Origin: Proteocatella sphenisci DSM 23131
GTDB lineage: Bacteria; Bacillota; Clostridia; Peptostreptococcales; Filifactoraceae
Reading direction: 5' to 3'
Assembly (NCBI RefSeq): GCF_000423525.1
Contig: NZ_AUID01000001.1
Coordinates: 145,015-209,014, forward strand
Length of the DNA stretch: 64,000 nt
A program made the position numbers and the translations under genes. The notes beneath the pieces are model-generated. The model was not told the origin of the DNA. It saw only the letters and a program-made list of their open reading frames with translations, and made no database searches. This document shows, piece by piece, positions 1 to 8,897 of the stretch. Positions within the stretch are counted from its first letter, which is position 1. Each line of letters begins with the position of its first letter.

Positions 1-664
1 GGGTTATATAAAGATCCGATTTTCTTAGATTGCAGATTTCCGATATCACAAGTTCCACTTCTTTTGATTGCTGGTACAGGACAACAGGGATATTTTCTTT
101 TATTATACCAGCTTTTTCAAATGCAATCTCAGCAAGAGTTTCACCGAGATATTGTGTATGATCCATACCAATTGAAGTTATAGCACTTATTACAGGAGTG
201 CATACATTTGTCGCATCCAACCTTCCTCCAAGCCCAACCTCAATCACTGCAAAATCCACATTTTTTTCACTGAAATAAAGATAAGCTGTAGCCGTTATTA
301 TTTCAAATTCTGTAGGATGCTCAAATCCAGAATCAAGGATTTTATCAATCGCTTTTTTTACTGTGCTTATACTCTGTGCAAGCTCCTCATCTGATATATT
401 AGAATTATTGATTCTAATTCTTTCATTAAATTCTTCAAGATAGGGAGAAGTGTAAAGTCCTACATTGTAACCTTGATAAACCAGCATATTATTTATATAA
501 GAACATGTAGATCCTTTTCCATTTGTACCTGCCACATGTATTATCTCAAGGTTATTCTGTGGATTTCCTAAAATTTCAAGTAAATTCTTAACATTCTCAA
601 GCCCTAACCTGGAACCAAATTTGCCTGTATTTTCAATATAATTTAACGCCTGTCTATAATCCAT
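1..664 (-). CDS. folC: Folylpolyglutamate synthase / dihydrofolate synthase, N-terminal part (runs off the window)
   Basis: This gene adds glutamates to folates in the cytoplasm. Reading the minus strand from the ATG at 664 gives an open frame to the window edge. It starts MDYRQALNYIENTGKFGSRL and carries the Mur-ligase-like ATP loop GTNGKGST at about residues 46-53. TSPYLEEFNERI and a GLGGRLDATN segment follow, both typical of FolC. Only about 221 residues are present, roughly half of the family's usual length, so the C-terminal domain lies outside. The truA gene begins a separate reading frame just upstream, with a gap of 18 bases. Identification is by family motifs and is firm; the 3' end cannot be judged. 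Confidence 0.93.
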   Translation of the reverse strand, partial: MDYRQALNYIENTGKFGSRLGLENVKNLLEILGNPQNNLEIIHVAGTNGKGSTCSYINNMLVYQGYNVGLYTSPYLEEFNERIRINNSNISDEELAQSISTVKKAIDKILDSGFEHPTEFEIITATAYLYFSEKNVDFAVIEVGLGGRLDATNVCTPVISAITSIGMDHTQYLGETLAEIAFEKAGIIKENIPVVLYQQSKEVELVISEICNLRKSDLYIT

Positions 665-682
665 ATCCGCCTCTTAATTATA

Positions 683-1429
683 TTAATATTTTACTTTTAA
701 GAGTTTCAGCCCTTGTGATGGAACCATAACTCCAGCATCTTCTCTTGATCCATTTTTTAATATTTCCTGCACTGAATTGATGTCTCTGCTTCCTGTTCCA
801 ACTTCAAGAAGAGTACCTGCAATTATTCTTACCATGTTTTGCAAAAATCCATTTCCCTCTATCTCAATCACAACTTCTCCATAATTATCTTGATAAATTA
901 CTATATCATATATTTTTCTCACTGTAGATTTCGTTTTAGATTTAAGGTTTGTAAATCCAGAGAAATCTCTTTCTCCAACCAGGAGTTCTGCTGCTTTTTT
1001 CATTTTCTCTACATTTGGCACATCGTTTATATGATATGCATATTTTCTTGTAAATACGTTGCGATTTCTGTCTGAAGATATCCTGTACTGATACGTTTTT
1101 GAATATACATTGTATCTTGAATGGAATCTGTCTGATACTTCAGATATTTCTTTTACATATATATCTTCTGGCAGATATTTATCAAAATGATTAAGCATAC
1201 CTTTTTCGTCTATTTTATCATCTGTATTAAAATTTGCTGTGTAATTTTCGCTATGAACTCCTGCGTCGGTTCTTCCACATCCAACAAGCGAAACATCATG
1301 GCCGACATAAGTCTTAATTACAGACTCAAGTTTGCCCTGAATAGTACTTTCGTTTTCTTTTGTTCCTGTTTGTTTTTGAAATCCCTTATATCTTCCGCCA
1401 TCATATTGTAATACTATTTTATAATTCAT
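683..1429 (-). CDS. truA: tRNA pseudouridine(38-40) synthase TruA
   Basis: TruA isomerises uridines 38-40 in the tRNA anticodon arm. The start chosen is the ATG at 1429 (MNYKIVLQYDGGRYKGFQ), because homology begins there. The open frame continues upstream to 1573, but that stretch only overlaps the neighbouring acetyltransferase in another frame. The catalytic motif GRTDAGVH is at about residues 52-59, with the nucleophilic Asp near residue 55. The segment FLQNMVRIIAGTLLEVG near the C-terminus is also diagnostic. Length, 248 residues, is normal. The gene overlaps the end of the upstream acetyltransferase by 11 bases, so the two are probably co-transcribed. Confidence 0.95.
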   Translation of the reverse strand: MNYKIVLQYDGGRYKGFQKQTGTKENESTIQGKLESVIKTYVGHDVSLVGCGRTDAGVHSENYTANFNTDDKIDEKGMLNHFDKYLPEDIYVKEISEVSDRFHSRYNVYSKTYQYRISSDRNRNVFTRKYAYHINDVPNVEKMKKAAELLVGERDFSGFTNLKSKTKSTVRKIYDIVIYQDNYGEVVIEIEGNGFLQNMVRIIAGTLLEVGTGSRDINSVQEILKNGSREDAGVMVPSQGLKLLKVKY

Positions 1430-1862
1430 TTTCACTCTTTTCCCATACAAAAAGCAGCTCTGTCTCCTGTGTATTTTGATCAAATTGCCTGTATTGAAAC
1501 TTAAAACCTTGCCTGGTAAGAAAACCCTGGGCATTTTTGTTTTTTTCGTATACAGATATAAATAATTTATCATGTTTTTCTTTTACGCAGTTCAGCAGCT
1601 GAACACCAATACCTTTGTTTTGAAAAGGCATTTCTACAAATATTGCACCAATAGTACTTTCTTCAATTATAGATATAAAACCTACAACCCCTCCATCCAT
1701 AGTGTAAACATAACTTTCACTGTTTAGTATATAATTTGATCTCATATTTTCAATAGCTTCATGCCAATAATTTTCATTAACAAAATCATGAGCTTCCACT
1801 ATCGTCTCTATCCATACCTGCATAACGGCCGCAGTATCTTTAATCTCAAATTTTCTTATCAT
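1419..1862 (-). CDS. GNAT family N-acetyltransferase (YjaB-like)
   Basis: A small acetyl-CoA-dependent acetyltransferase of unknown substrate. The acetyl-CoA binding region is visible as FVEMPFQNKGIGVQLLNCV (Q/R-x-x-G-x-G/A pattern), followed by SVYEKNKNAQGFLTRQGFK, the usual beta5-alpha4 region of the fold. Overall it resembles E. coli YjaB. The start at 1862 is preferred because GGTGAG sits five bases before it. An in-frame ATG also lies at 1874, inside a tandem repeat of the start region. The gene overlaps truA by 11 bases. Family assignment is firm, function is open. Confidence 0.85.
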   Translation of the reverse strand: MIRKFEIKDTAAVMQVWIETIVEAHDFVNENYWHEAIENMRSNYILNSESYVYTMDGGVVGFISIIEESTIGAIFVEMPFQNKGIGVQLLNCVKEKHDKLFISVYEKNKNAQGFLTRQGFKFQYRQFDQNTQETELLFVWEKSENEL

Positions 1863-1910
1863 ATAACTCACCATTCTTTTATATAACTCACCATTCTTTT
1901 ATATAACTCA
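1861..1910. repeat. Tandem 20-bp direct repeat (2.5 copies) over the acetyltransferase start
   Basis: The unit ATATAACTCACCATTCTTTT occurs twice in a row and is followed by half a third copy (ATATAACTCA). On the minus strand each unit contains an ATG, a GTG and a GGTGAG ribosome-binding-like sequence. The repeat therefore duplicates the translation start region of the acetyltransferase. Seen directly in the sequence; whether it varies between strains is unknown. Confidence 0.95.
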
Positions 1911-1946
1911 AAAAAATATACTCTGATTAATCACAATATGAAATTT

Positions 1947-3119
1947 TTATACATCAACGACTGTTGCATTCTCCATCGCCTCTGAAACCAGTCTCTCCAC
2001 GTCAAGCGCTTCTTCAGCCTTATATATCTTTTCAAGTTTTGGCTTTGTGGCAGGTCTTTTTGGTAGAAATACTGTGCAGCAGTCTTCTTCTGGAATTATT
2101 GATGTTTCAAACGTGTCAATATTTCTTGCAATCTTTATTATATCTTCTTTGTCAAATGATATAAGAGGTCTGATAACTGGCATGGATTTTACAACATCAT
2201 TGGTTGCAGTCAATCCTTCAATAGTCTGAGATGCCACCTGCCCTATACTTTCTCCAGTTACAAGCGCCCCACATCCTGTCTGCTGGGCTATCAGCTCTGC
2301 TATTCTCATCATAAATCTTCTTGAAAGTATGGTCATTAGCTCTTCAGGACATTTTTCAGCAATTTCCTTCTGAATAGGAAGAAGGTTAACCATATGGATT
2401 TTTATGTTGCCTGTATATAGAGATACTATCTTTGCAAGTTGCTCTACTTTTTGTGCCGATTTTTCGCTTGTGAAAGGAAAACTGTGGAAATGTACAGCTT
2501 CAATTTCAAGTCCTCTTTTTGAGGCCATATAAGTCGCTACTGGGGAATCTATACCTCCAGAAAGCAGGGTTGCTACCTTACCGTTTATTCCTACTGGCAA
2601 TCCACCCACGCCATCAATTTTTCGAGCATAGACAATGTTTACGTTGTCTCTAAACTCTGCATACACTGTAAGCTCTGGTTTAAATACGTCAACTGCTATA
2701 ACATCAGGGTTTTGAGAAAGAATATAGCCCGCTATGTCTTTTGTCATTTCAGGAGATGTCATATGAAAAGACTTGTTTTGTCTCTTAACATCCATTTTAA
2801 ATGTCTTGTATTCTCCATTTTCAATTGCATCCTCAAAAACTTTAAGACAAATTTCCTTGAGGTTATCATATCCTTTTTCAGTTTTTATAGCAGGACTAAG
2901 GGTCACTACGCCAAAAACATTCTTCACTTTGTCAATGACCTGATCCATGATTTCAGGATCTGCATCGACATATATTCTCCCCTCTCCCTTGTATACTTTA
3001 TAACCTTGCATTCCATAAAGTGCCTTCTTTATGTTCGTCATGAGCTTTTTCTCAAATACTGGCCTATTTTCGCCTTTTATTGCCACTTCACCATTTCTGA
3101 TTATTATGGTATTAAACAT
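1947..3119 (-). CDS. thiI: tRNA 4-thiouridine synthase ThiI
   Basis: ThiI adenylates uridine 8 of tRNA and inserts sulfur delivered by a cysteine desulfurase; it also supplies sulfur to thiamine synthesis in some bacteria. An N-terminal ferredoxin-like/THUMP region covers about residues 1-165. The PP-loop SGGIDSPVA lies at about 187-195 and GESIGQVASQT further on. At 390 residues it is the short form without a C-terminal rhodanese domain. The ATG at 3119 is chosen because AAGGAGAT precedes it by five bases; an upstream ATG at 3134 lies inside the desulfurase gene. It follows the desulfurase with a one-base gap, which fits a dedicated sulfur donor-acceptor pair. Confidence 0.95.
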   Translation of the reverse strand: MFNTIIIRNGEVAIKGENRPVFEKKLMTNIKKALYGMQGYKVYKGEGRIYVDADPEIMDQVIDKVKNVFGVVTLSPAIKTEKGYDNLKEICLKVFEDAIENGEYKTFKMDVKRQNKSFHMTSPEMTKDIAGYILSQNPDVIAVDVFKPELTVYAEFRDNVNIVYARKIDGVGGLPVGINGKVATLLSGGIDSPVATYMASKRGLEIEAVHFHSFPFTSEKSAQKVEQLAKIVSLYTGNIKIHMVNLLPIQKEIAEKCPEELMTILSRRFMMRIAELIAQQTGCGALVTGESIGQVASQTIEGLTATNDVVKSMPVIRPLISFDKEDIIKIARNIDTFETSIIPEEDCCTVFLPKRPATKPKLEKIYKAEEALDVERLVSEAMENATVVDV

Positions 3120-3120
3120 T

Positions 3121-4272
3121 TTATCTCCTTCCAAATTTTGTTATCATCCTTATATCTTCAACTGCAGCTCTAAGCTCCTGTATACACAAATCAATTTCTT
3201 CTTTTGTATTGAGTGAAGAAAGCGAAAATCTAATTGCACCTTCTATTTCATTTTCTTTTAATCCGATGGATCTCAGTACGTGAGATCCTTTCTTTTTAGA
3301 TGAGCAGGCTGAACCTGTAGAAACATATATGCCCTTACTTTCCAGAGTGTGCAGCAGTATTTCCGCCTTAGCACCAATAAAGGATACATTGAGTATGTGA
3401 CATACTCCGTTCTCAGGAGAATTAATCTTTATATTTTCTATATTGTCTGTTATTGACTTCTTCAAATAATTCTTTAGCTCATTTATATATTGTGTGTTTT
3501 TAGTAAAGTCTCTGTCATTTATTTCCACAGCTTTTCCAAGCGCAAAGATCCCCGGTGTATTCTCTGTACCACAGCGATATCCTTTTTCCTGCCCACCACC
3601 TAAAAACATAGGATTAAGGCGGGAGGTGTCCCTTGCATAAAGAACTCCACTACCTTTGATTCCATGTATTTTATGTCCAGATACACTTAGATAATCAGCC
3701 CTTGATTTATCGACGTCAACTTTCAGTTTCATATAGGACTGAACGGCATCTATGTGAATGGCTGTAGCCGGATTTTTTTTCTTAACTTCATTTCCAAGTT
3801 TGTTTATATCAATAATATTACCCGTCTCATTATTTACATGCATTACACTTAGCAAAGCCGTTTGAGGAGTAATAGCTTCAACTATGCGATCCACCTCTAT
3901 TATCCCATTTTCAGGTTTTATATAAGTTACCGTGTAACCTTCACGCTCATATTTTTTTATAAGATTAAGTGTAGCATCATGCTCATACTCAGTCGTAACA
4001 ATGTGTTTTCCTCTTGAGTTTCGAATAGAAGAATTTATTGCAGTATTTATAGACTCGGTTCCACCAGATGTGAATATTATATTTTTAGACTTTGTATTTA
4101 TTGTCCCTGCTATATTTTCTCTGATATCTTCCATTTTTTTTGAAACTGCTATAGCTTTATCATAAATTGACGATGGATTGTAAAACATGTTATTTATCGC
4201 AGAGTTTACTGCCTCTGCAACTTCTGTATATGGTTTTGTTGTTGCACTGTTATCAAAATATATTTCTTTCAT
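3121..4272 (-). CDS. Cysteine desulfurase (IscS/NifS family), partner of ThiI
   Basis: This PLP enzyme takes sulfur from cysteine and passes it on as a persulfide. Seen are the N-terminal YFDNSATTKP, the PLP lysine in SVSGHKIHG (about residue 201), GGGQEKGYRCGTENTPG, and the active-site cysteine in STGSACSSKKKG (about residue 323). Length of 383 residues is normal. Its stop lies one base before the thiI start, so the persulfide most likely goes to ThiI for s4U, as for the B. subtilis NifZ-ThiI pair. No IscU or SufU scaffold gene lies next to it. General Fe-S use cannot be excluded. Confidence 0.93.
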   Translation of the reverse strand: MKEIYFDNSATTKPYTEVAEAVNSAINNMFYNPSSIYDKAIAVSKKMEDIRENIAGTINTKSKNIIFTSGGTESINTAINSSIRNSRGKHIVTTEYEHDATLNLIKKYEREGYTVTYIKPENGIIEVDRIVEAITPQTALLSVMHVNNETGNIIDINKLGNEVKKKNPATAIHIDAVQSYMKLKVDVDKSRADYLSVSGHKIHGIKGSGVLYARDTSRLNPMFLGGGQEKGYRCGTENTPGIFALGKAVEINDRDFTKNTQYINELKNYLKKSITDNIENIKINSPENGVCHILNVSFIGAKAEILLHTLESKGIYVSTGSACSSKKKGSHVLRSIGLKENEIEGAIRFSLSSLNTKEEIDLCIQELRAAVEDIRMITKFGRR

Positions 4273-4334
4273 CCTAACTCCAATATCCCTTAAAATTTAA
4301 TAAAAAACAAAATATGCCTTTAATATAATATATA

Positions 4335-4363
4335 ATTATATCACTTTATATTCATTACTACAA
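4335..4363 (-). promoter_or_regulatory. Candidate sigma-A promoter for the iscS-like/thiI operon
   Basis: On the minus strand TTGTAG, 17 bases, TATAAT. It sits about 62 bases before the desulfurase start in a very AT-rich divergent intergenic region, so the -10 match is less striking than elsewhere. Confidence 0.5.
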
Positions 4364-4370
4364 AAAGTAA

Positions 4371-4399
4371 TTGTATATTTCATAATTTTATCATACAAT
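4371..4399 (+). promoter_or_regulatory. Candidate sigma-A promoter for the asparaginase gene
   Basis: TTGTAT, 17 bases, TACAAT, ending about 70 bases before the asparaginase start. The region is AT-rich, so this is a moderate call. Confidence 0.45.
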
Positions 4400-4471
4400 A
4401 TTTTGTGTGTCATTTTTAAAATTGAAATTTTTCAATTTTGTAAATCTTATTATTGGAGGCTAATTATACTT

Positions 4472-5458
4472 ATGAAAAAACCTAAAGTGGCAATTATATT
4501 TACCGGCGGAACTATATCTATGACTATAGATGAAAAAATCGGGGCAGCCATTCCCTCCCTTTCAGGAGATCAGATACTCTCAATGGTAACAAATATAGAC
4601 AAGCTTGCTGATATAGAACCCATTGAATACTGCGAAATTCCGGGACCACATGTTAATTTTGAAATGCTTTTTGAAATAAGAAAGATAGTCCTTGAACTTT
4701 CACAAAGAGAAGATATAACTGGGGTCATAATAACTCACGGAACAGATACACTTGCAGAAAGTGCATATTTCCTGGATCTCACCCTTAATATTAAAAAACC
4801 TGTAATTGTTGTAGGAGCTATGAGAAACAGCTCAGAACTTGGATATGATGGCTCATCCAATCTTGCCGCAGCAGTATGTACTGCAATTTCTCCAAATGCA
4901 GTGGGAAAAGGCGTCCTTGTCGTATTAAACAACGAGGTAAATACCGCCAGGGAAGTTACAAAAACCAATACCATGTCACTAAACACTTTCCAGTCAAATT
5001 ATGGGCCTATAGGCATAATAGATACCAATGAATTTATAATCCACCGAAATATTGCTGTTCACGATTTTATCGAAACAGAAAAAATCGAAAAAAATGTTGT
5101 ATTGATAAAATCATGTATGGATATGGGACCTGAAATCCTCGATTTCTGTATTGAAAAAGGATCTAAGGGCATAGTAATCGAAGCTATGGGTAGGGGTAAT
5201 CTTCCACCTGATCTTGTCCCTTCAATTAAAAATGCAATTTCCAAAAATATAGTTGTTGTAATTGTTTCCAGATGCCCTTCTGGAAGAGTAATGTCAAGTT
5301 ACGGATATCCTGGTGGAGGGAAAAATCTTCGTGATCTGGGGGTTATATTTGGTGGTGAACTTTCCGGAGAAAAAGCAAGAATCAGATTAATGTTGGCTCT
5401 TGGTGCCACCTCTGATATGGAATTCATTCAAAATATGTTTGAAAAAAATTACATCTAA
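4472..5458 (+). CDS. L-asparaginase, cytoplasmic type
   Basis: Hydrolyses asparagine to aspartate and ammonia. Both threonine motifs are intact: TGGTISM at residues 11-17 and HGTDTLAESA at 89-98. The middle segment GAMRNSSELGYDGSSNL is characteristic. There is no signal peptide, which points to a cytoplasmic enzyme (type I-like) of 328 residues, the usual size. The start at 4472 is chosen for homology and because GGAGG lies at 4455-4459; the open frame extends upstream to 4403 without homology. It is a single-gene unit, with a hairpin terminator directly after the stop and the hpt gene converging from the other side. Confidence 0.92.
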   Translation: MKKPKVAIIFTGGTISMTIDEKIGAAIPSLSGDQILSMVTNIDKLADIEPIEYCEIPGPHVNFEMLFEIRKIVLELSQREDITGVIITHGTDTLAESAYFLDLTLNIKKPVIVVGAMRNSSELGYDGSSNLAAAVCTAISPNAVGKGVLVVLNNEVNTAREVTKTNTMSLNTFQSNYGPIGIIDTNEFIIHRNIAVHDFIETEKIEKNVVLIKSCMDMGPEILDFCIEKGSKGIVIEAMGRGNLPPDLVPSIKNAISKNIVVVIVSRCPSGRVMSSYGYPGGGKNLRDLGVIFGGELSGEKARIRLMLALGATSDMEFIQNMFEKNYI

Positions 5459-5464
5459 AAAAAT

Positions 5465-5493
5465 AAAAAACTGGAATAAACCAGTTTTTTTTA
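5465..5493. terminator. Bidirectional intrinsic terminator between asparaginase and hpt
   Basis: AAAAAACTGG, loop AATAAA, CCAGTTTTTT, followed by more T. The flanking A and T tracts let it work for both converging genes. Confidence 0.85.
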
Positions 5494-5501
5494 TTGCTTA
5501 T

Positions 5502-6041
5502 TTATCTATCTTCATTTGTAACTGCAAAAACGTAGGGTATATTTCTATAGTAATCTCCATAATTAAGCCCATATCCAACTACAAACTTGTCTTCTATAGA
5601 AAACCCTATATAATCTGCTTCCAGGTCCACCTGTCTTCTGTCAGGTTTATCTAAAAGTACACAACTTTTTATACTGGCTGGAGATTTTTTCATAATATGT
5701 TCCGTAACATATTTCATAGTAATTCCTGAATCAGTAATATCATCTACAACAAGAACGTCTACACCTTCCAGATTGTCCTGAATATCCATACTCACAGATA
5801 CACTTCCACTTGATGTTTCTGAATGTCCATAGCTTGAGGTTATCATAAATGCAACTTTTAGTGGTATGCTCATCTTTCTTACAAGATCGGCGGTAAAAAT
5901 AAAGCTTCCTTTGAGCAAAGACACAACCAGTAAATTCTTACCTTCGTAAGCCTTACTTATCTCTTCTGCAAGTTCACTTATCCTGTCTTTAATCTCCTCT
6001 TCTGAACAAAGCACTTCCCAGACCTTACTCTCTATATCCAT
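5502..6041 (-). CDS. hpt: Hypoxanthine phosphoribosyltransferase
   Basis: Purine salvage enzyme that makes IMP or GMP from hypoxanthine or guanine and PRPP. The PRPP-binding motif VLVVDDITDSGITM is clear, as are SLLKGSFIFTADL and the C-terminal FVVGYGLNYGDYYRNIPYV. The start is uncertain. The ATG at 6041 (MDIESKVWEVL) gives the normal family length of about 179 residues. The frame is open to a TTG at 6089 with no good ribosome binding site. It is followed by a bidirectional terminator. Confidence 0.93.
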   Translation of the reverse strand: MDIESKVWEVLCSEEEIKDRISELAEEISKAYEGKNLLVVSLLKGSFIFTADLVRKMSIPLKVAFMITSSYGHSETSSGSVSVSMDIQDNLEGVDVLVVDDITDSGITMKYVTEHIMKKSPASIKSCVLLDKPDRRQVDLEADYIGFSIEDKFVVGYGLNYGDYYRNIPYVFAVTNEDR

Positions 6042-6120
6042 TTTTTTCTCGCTTTCTTTACCAATATTAGTATTCCTGTTTATAGACAATTTTAAATAAA
6101 ATACCTGGAAATGTCAATAA

Positions 6121-7020
6121 TCAAATGTGTTTATTAGCTGAATGTCCTAATCCTAAAAATTCGAATCTTGTTTCAATCAATAATATTGCAACAAATACAG
6201 TAATGCATCCAAGTGCCATTTGTATGTTAAACAGTTCGCCTTCAAAAACAACCGCAACCAAGGTTCCAATTACTGATTCTAATGAAAGAATAAGTGATGC
6301 ATGTGTTGCCGGAGTATATTTTTGACATATATTCTGAAGAAGAAATGCAAGCAGAGTAGACCCAAGTATCATATATGCTATAGAAATAGTTGCCTCTGAT
6401 CCTAGTTTTGTGGGCATAGGTTCCATAATAAGAGCTGAGCCCAGAGAAAGAACAGCCGTTACTGCAAACTGGACTATTGTAAGAGCAATAGGATCTTTAT
6501 CTTTTGCAAAAAAACCAATAGATACTATATGACATGCAAAAAATACAGCGCACATAAGAGTCCACATATCACCAACGTTAAGATGCAATCCATCTTTTAG
6601 AGTGATTAAACCTATCCCTGCCGTTGCAAGAGCTGCCCCAATGAATGCAAATTTGTCTGGTGCTTTTTTGTATATCATCCATACAAGGAAAGGAACAAAA
6701 ATAACATTGGTAGCAGTTAAGAAAGCCTGATTTGAAATACTGGTGAACTGTAATCCTATAGTCTGCGCTGCAAAAGCAATATAAAGAAATATTCCAATTA
6801 TAAATCCCGCTTTTATATCATCTTTATTTATTTTTTTAAAATTTTTAAAAAACACTATGCTCATTATGATTGTAGCACCTACAAATCTCATAGCCATCAT
6901 CCAAAGCGGAGTTATATAATCCAGTCCTCTTTTTGTAAAAAGAAATCCCAAACCCCAAAGTAAAGCGACCATAAGTAATCCCAGATCTGCAAGCAATACT
7001 TGTTTTTTTGTCTTATCCAT
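6121..7020 (-). CDS. EamA/DMT-family membrane transporter
   Basis: A ten-helix drug/metabolite exporter of the EamA type, with the two EamA halves visible as repeated hydrophobic blocks (for example LLMVALLWGLGFLFTKRGL at the start and the second half from about residue 150). The segment GLQFTSISNQAFLTATNVIFVP is typical. AGGAGAATAATT precedes the ATG, which fixes the start. The substrate cannot be read from the sequence; export of a metabolite or amino acid is the family-level expectation. It stands alone between the hpt gene and an ABC-F gene. Confidence 0.88.
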   Translation of the reverse strand: MDKTKKQVLLADLGLLMVALLWGLGFLFTKRGLDYITPLWMMAMRFVGATIIMSIVFFKNFKKINKDDIKAGFIIGIFLYIAFAAQTIGLQFTSISNQAFLTATNVIFVPFLVWMIYKKAPDKFAFIGAALATAGIGLITLKDGLHLNVGDMWTLMCAVFFACHIVSIGFFAKDKDPIALTIVQFAVTAVLSLGSALIMEPMPTKLGSEATISIAYMILGSTLLAFLLQNICQKYTPATHASLILSLESVIGTLVAVVFEGELFNIQMALGCITVFVAILLIETRFEFLGLGHSANKHI

Positions 7021-7040
7021 AATTATTCTCCTATGTAGTA

Positions 7041-7065
7041 AAATGCATGAAATATTTCATGCACT
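7041..7065 (-). terminator. Probable terminator between the ABC-F and EamA genes
   Basis: A perfect 20-base palindrome, TGCATGAAATATTTCATGCA (7044-7063), followed on the minus strand by TTTTAC. It is a strong stem but has a short U tract. Confidence 0.6.
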
Positions 7066-7084
7066 TTAAAAGTAACACTATATC

Positions 7085-8707
7085 TTACGCATTGTACATA
7101 TGTTCAACTTGTGTTTGAACTTCATCATCTTCAAGATATTCATCAAATTCCATCAATTTGTCCATTACTCCTCCTGGAGTTATCTCAATTACTCTGTTAG
7201 CAATAGAACTTATAAACTGATGGTCATGAGATGAGAACATCATACATCCATTAAATCTCATAAGGCCTTCATTTAGGGCTGTGATGGACTCAAGATCTAA
7301 ATGGTTTGTAGGATCATCCATTACAAGTACATTTGAATTCGCTATCATCATCCTTGAAAGCATACATCTTACTTTTTCTCCTCCTGAAAGAACCGAAGCC
7401 GATTTTAAAACTTCTTCTCCTGAAAACAACATCCTTCCAAGGAATCCTCTTATAAAAGTTTCTGTCTTATCAGTTGAATACTGTCTTAGCCAATCTACAA
7501 GATTTGAATCTATTCCTTCAAAATATTTTGTATTATCTTTTGGAAGATATGATACCGAAGTAGTAACTCCCCACTTAAAAGTACCACTGTCTGGCTCTTC
7601 TTCTCCAGTAATTATTTTGAACAGCATGGTTACCGCTTGCTCATTTTTGCTCATAAAAACTACTTTATCGTCTTTTGAAAGTCTAAAAGTTATATTATCA
7701 AGTATCTTGACTCCGTTTACAGTCTTTGTTATTCCATCTACTTCCAGAAGTTCATTTCCGACTTCTCTTTCAGGTGTAAACCCTACAAAAGGATAACGCC
7801 TTGAACTTGGTCTTATATCTTCAAAAGTAAGCTTTTCAAGCTGTTTTTTTCTTGATGTAGCCTGCTTTGCCTTGGAGGCATTAGAGCTGAATCTAGCTAT
7901 GAAATCCTGAAGCTCTTTTGCTTTTTCATGAACTTTTTTATTTTGATCCTTCATAAGCTTTCCTGCCAGCTGACTTGATTCATACCAAAAATCATAGTTT
8001 CCAACATAAAGCTGTATCTTGCTGAAATCCACGTCACACATATGTGTACATACTTTATTAAGAAAGTGTCTGTCGTGTGATACTATTATTACAGTTGACT
8101 CTTCAAGGTTCATAAGGAAGTTCTCAAGCCACATTATAGATTTAAAATCAAGGTGGTTTGTAGGCTCATCCAGAAGCAGTATTTCAGGTTTTCCAAAAAG
8201 TGCCTGAGCAAGCAATACCTTGACTTTATCTCCACCCTTTAGCTCTTTTACCTGCTTATCGTGTAAATCCTTGGATATTCCAAGCCCCATAAGAAGAGAT
8301 GCCGCATTTGATTCAGATTCCCAGCCATCCAGCTCTGCAAACTCTGCTTCAAGTTCTGCCGCCTTCATTCCATCTTCATCTGTAAATTCTTCTTTAGAAT
8401 AAATTGCATCCTTTTCCAACGCTATCTGATGAAGTCTTTCGTGACCCATTATTACTGTATTTAAGACAATTTCATCATCGAACTGGAAGTGATCCTGCTT
8501 TAATACAGCCATTCTCTTTCCTGATTCGATTGTTACACTTCCCTCATTTGATTCTATCTCACCAGAAAGAATTTTTAGGAAAGTAGATTTTCCAGCACCA
8601 TTGGCTCCGATTACTCCATAGCAGTTTCCGTCTGTAAACTTAAGGTTTACATCCTTGAAAAGCTGTCTGTCACCAAATCTGAGTCCAACTCCTGTTACAT
8701 TTATCAT
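7085..8707 (-). CDS. ABC-F ribosome-associated ATPase (YkpA/YbiT type)
   Basis: A soluble twin-ATPase protein without membrane helices. ABC-F proteins act on the ribosome as translation factors or antibiotic-protection proteins. The first nucleotide-binding domain is complete: Walker A GANGAGKST at about 34-42, signature LKGGDKVKV and Walker B ILLLDEPTNHLDF. A linker rich in Lys and Gln follows (about 250-300). The second domain keeps LSGGEKVRCML and VLVMDDPTNHLDL, but its Walker A region reads VVFMSKNEQAVTML, without GKS/T. The ATG at 8707 (MINVTGVGLRFG) is chosen: GAGGGG precedes it, and the upstream GTG at 8722 lacks a site. YkpA-like assignment is from overall pattern. Confidence 0.9.
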   Translation of the reverse strand: MINVTGVGLRFGDRQLFKDVNLKFTDGNCYGVIGANGAGKSTFLKILSGEIESNEGSVTIESGKRMAVLKQDHFQFDDEIVLNTVIMGHERLHQIALEKDAIYSKEEFTDEDGMKAAELEAEFAELDGWESESNAASLLMGLGISKDLHDKQVKELKGGDKVKVLLAQALFGKPEILLLDEPTNHLDFKSIMWLENFLMNLEESTVIIVSHDRHFLNKVCTHMCDVDFSKIQLYVGNYDFWYESSQLAGKLMKDQNKKVHEKAKELQDFIARFSSNASKAKQATSRKKQLEKLTFEDIRPSSRRYPFVGFTPEREVGNELLEVDGITKTVNGVKILDNITFRLSKDDKVVFMSKNEQAVTMLFKIITGEEEPDSGTFKWGVTTSVSYLPKDNTKYFEGIDSNLVDWLRQYSTDKTETFIRGFLGRMLFSGEEVLKSASVLSGGEKVRCMLSRMMIANSNVLVMDDPTNHLDLESITALNEGLMRFNGCMMFSSHDHQFISSIANRVIEITPGGVMDKLMEFDEYLEDDEVQTQVEHMYNA

Positions 8708-8814
8708 TATATTACCCCTCACTTTTATATTATTAAATTATTTTACGCATACTATTATATTGTACTATATATTGTAATAAAAATACAGTTATTTTAACAT
8801 AAATATTTTGATAA

Positions 8815-8843
8815 TTGACATGTAAACCATTTACTTGTAAAAT
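8815..8843 (+). promoter_or_regulatory. Sigma-A promoter for the NhaC antiporter gene
   Basis: TTGACA, 17 bases, TAAAAT, ending 54 bases before the start codon. This is one of the best promoter matches in the window. Confidence 0.8.
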
Positions 8844-8897
8844 TTCATTACAGAGCACTCTGTAAATAAATAATTTATTTTATAGTAAGGGGAAATT

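Noticed and set aside
1861..1910. CRISPR array
   Set aside because: The repeats are tandem without spacers and only 2.5 copies; no cas gene is in the window.
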